From Citrobacter sp. wls619 (GTDB lineage: Bacteria; Pseudomonadota; Gammaproteobacteria; Enterobacterales; Enterobacteriaceae): 64,000 nt of DNA. Below, piece by piece: positions 62,865 to 64,000 of this stretch. Under the pieces are notes generated by a model. It was not told the DNA's origin, did not search any database, and was given only the letters and a program-made list of their open reading frames with translations. Where the stretch lies: positions 186,001 through 250,000 of the forward strand of contig NZ_SZXJ01000098.1 in NCBI RefSeq assembly GCF_005281345.1. The letters run 5' to 3'. Every line of letters begins with the position of its first letter. The stretch's first letter is position 1. The position numbers and the translations under genes are program-made.

Positions 62865-64000
62865 CTTCTACATCCGTCAGGTTGAATTGCAGTACCACGC
62901 AGGCATTGCGCCCCAGCGTTGACGCCAGGCGTAGCTCGCCGTTCATCTGCGTCATTAACGAGACACAAATTGATAGCCCAATACCGAGACCAACATCTTT
63001 ACTGGTGGTAAACGGTTTTAATAGCGACGGTAGCAGTGCAGCAGGCCAGCCGGGGCCATTATCGCTGACAAAGACACACACCGTGCTGCCCTCGACCTGC
63101 CAGTGAACGTCAATCTTCGCAGCAACCGGACAGGCATCCAGCGCATTTGCCAGTATGTTGACCAGGACTTGCTGAATTCTCACTTCATCGCCCGTAACCC
63201 ACACGCGCTCAACCGGCAGCGAAAGCGTACCCTGCTGCGGTTTATGCCGCATAGACAATAGCTCCCAGGCCGCGCTGAAGGTTTGTCGTAAATCGACCGG
63301 ATGCAGTGGTGCCCCCGGCTCGGCCCGGCGCGCAAACTGCCGTAATGAGCGAATAATGGCATCGATACGGGTAATGAGTCCTTCAGCTTTGGTTAACGTG
63401 CTTCTGGCCTGCGCCAACTGCTCCTGTTCAATTGCCCTGCCCGCAGTAAACAGATACATCGACAATGCATTCAGTGGTTGATTGATTTCGTGGGCCAGCG
63501 TGGTCATGGTCTGTCCAACCACCGCCAGTTTCGCCGTCTGAATCAATTCGCCCTGGGTCGCTCGCAGATCGGCTTCAATCTCCTTACGCTCTGCCACTTC
63601 CTGCTCGAGCTGACTTTTTTGCGTATTGAGCTGACCCAGCGTATGGCGCAGTAACCCCGCAATGCGCCCTAGCTCATCACGACCATAAACCGGGATCGAG
63701 GCATCGGTTCTGCCAAGACCAATTTGCACCACGGCCTGGTTGAGTGCGGTAAAACGCTTCACCAATCGTGAACGGATAAAGTAGTGGTTGAGTCCCCAGG
63801 CAAGAAGCAGCGCCAACAGCGTCGCCAGCAGAATAAGCCCGCCGCTGACGCGAACAATCTGCTCCAGCCGCTGGTTAAACATCTGCATTTGCTGATGACT
63901 ACTTCCCAACTGAGCCTCAAGCAATGTTCGAAAACGACCAAGTGTAGCTTCTCTGGCATGACTGGCATCAACCAGCGCTTTTTGCGCCGCGACGTAATCG
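62854..64000 (-). CDS. pgtB: Sensor kinase PgtB, C-terminal part
   Basis: About 380 residues of a membrane sensor kinase; the frame is open to the window edge and the N-terminus is missing. Visible are a membrane helix (VSGGLILLATLLALLLAWGL), HAMP-like linker, the dimerisation box TLAHEINQPLNALSMYL (phospho-His), and the ATPase boxes N (ILANALDACP) and G (DNGPGWPAAL and GLGIGLSICVSL). It pairs with PgtA to induce phosphoglycerate transport. Confidence 0.93.
   Translation of the reverse strand, partial: DYVAAQKALVDASHAREATLGRFRTLLEAQLGSSHQQMQMFNQRLEQIVRVSGGLILLATLLALLLAWGLNHYFIRSRLVKRFTALNQAVVQIGLGRTDASIPVYGRDELGRIAGLLRHTLGQLNTQKSQLEQEVAERKEIEADLRATQGELIQTAKLAVVGQTMTTLAHEINQPLNALSMYLFTAGRAIEQEQLAQARSTLTKAEGLITRIDAIIRSLRQFARRAEPGAPLHPVDLRQTFSAAWELLSMRHKPQQGTLSLPVERVWVTGDEVRIQQVLVNILANALDACPVAAKIDVHWQVEGSTVCVFVSDNGPGWPAALLPSLLKPFTTSKDVGLGIGLSICVSLMTQMNGELRLASTLGRNACVVLQFNLTDVEDVE

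Noticed and set aside
1..64000. CRISPR array or insertion sequence
   Set aside because: No regularly spaced repeats of 24-40 bp and no transposase gene were seen; the only mobile element found is the prophage, with REP repeats near 4.6 kb.

Overview
The window is an enterobacterial chromosome segment, most like Citrobacter or a close relative. The gene order fabB, mnmC, yfcL, epmC, yfcA, mepA, aroC, prmB, smrB, sixA, fadJ, fadI, yfcZ, fadL, mlaA, yfdC, argW is the one known from Escherichia, while pgtA/pgtB at the right end is a Salmonella/Citrobacter trait. The genus is an inference; no rRNA or species marker is present.

Layout. 1-1200: the tail of a Ner/SfsB-like regulator, then a probable amidase effector with a lipoprotein that could be its immunity partner. 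1.2-18.5 kb: core genes with visible FabR/FadR control of fabB, fadIJ and fadL. 18522-18596: tRNA-Arg(CCU), argW. 18583-58801: a complete-looking 40.2 kb temperate prophage inside a 15 bp duplication of the argW 3' end. 58.8-64 kb: dosC-like globin-coupled diguanylate cyclase, a WbuC-type cupin gene, a YaiL-like gene, and pgtA plus the 3' part of pgtB.

The prophage is a lambdoid mosaic. Head, portal, terminase, injection and tail genes are P22/Sf6/HK620-like. Lysis genes (S, R, Rz, Rz1) and Gam are lambda-like, Q is phage 82-like, recombination uses RecT, and the IntS/TorI pair matches the E. coli KplE1 element, also at argW. Relative to the usual map it is inverted: early-right and late genes lie on the minus strand and the early-left operon on the plus strand. 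The switch can be read almost fully: three operators between divergent cro and cI, a PL promoter with a matching operator, nutL and nutR with the same boxB loop, a pRE-like CII site, and a pR' promoter with a terminator about 50 nt downstream. Cargo includes a lone GT-C-like membrane protein beside the tailspike, a lipoprotein, and many small coupled ORFs.

The observations most worth checking are: (1) about 745 bp where a C5 cytosine methyltransferase and a second apparently genuine protein are read in two frames; (2) a CI repressor whose S24-type domain has lost the catalytic lysine, with no recognisable antirepressor; (3) a 23-codon membrane ORF with a strong ribosome site and palindromic promoter, opposite the late genes; (4) an iteron/AT-rich origin inside the O gene; (5) RecT and Gam without an exonuclease; (6) DosC without DosP at the prophage edge.
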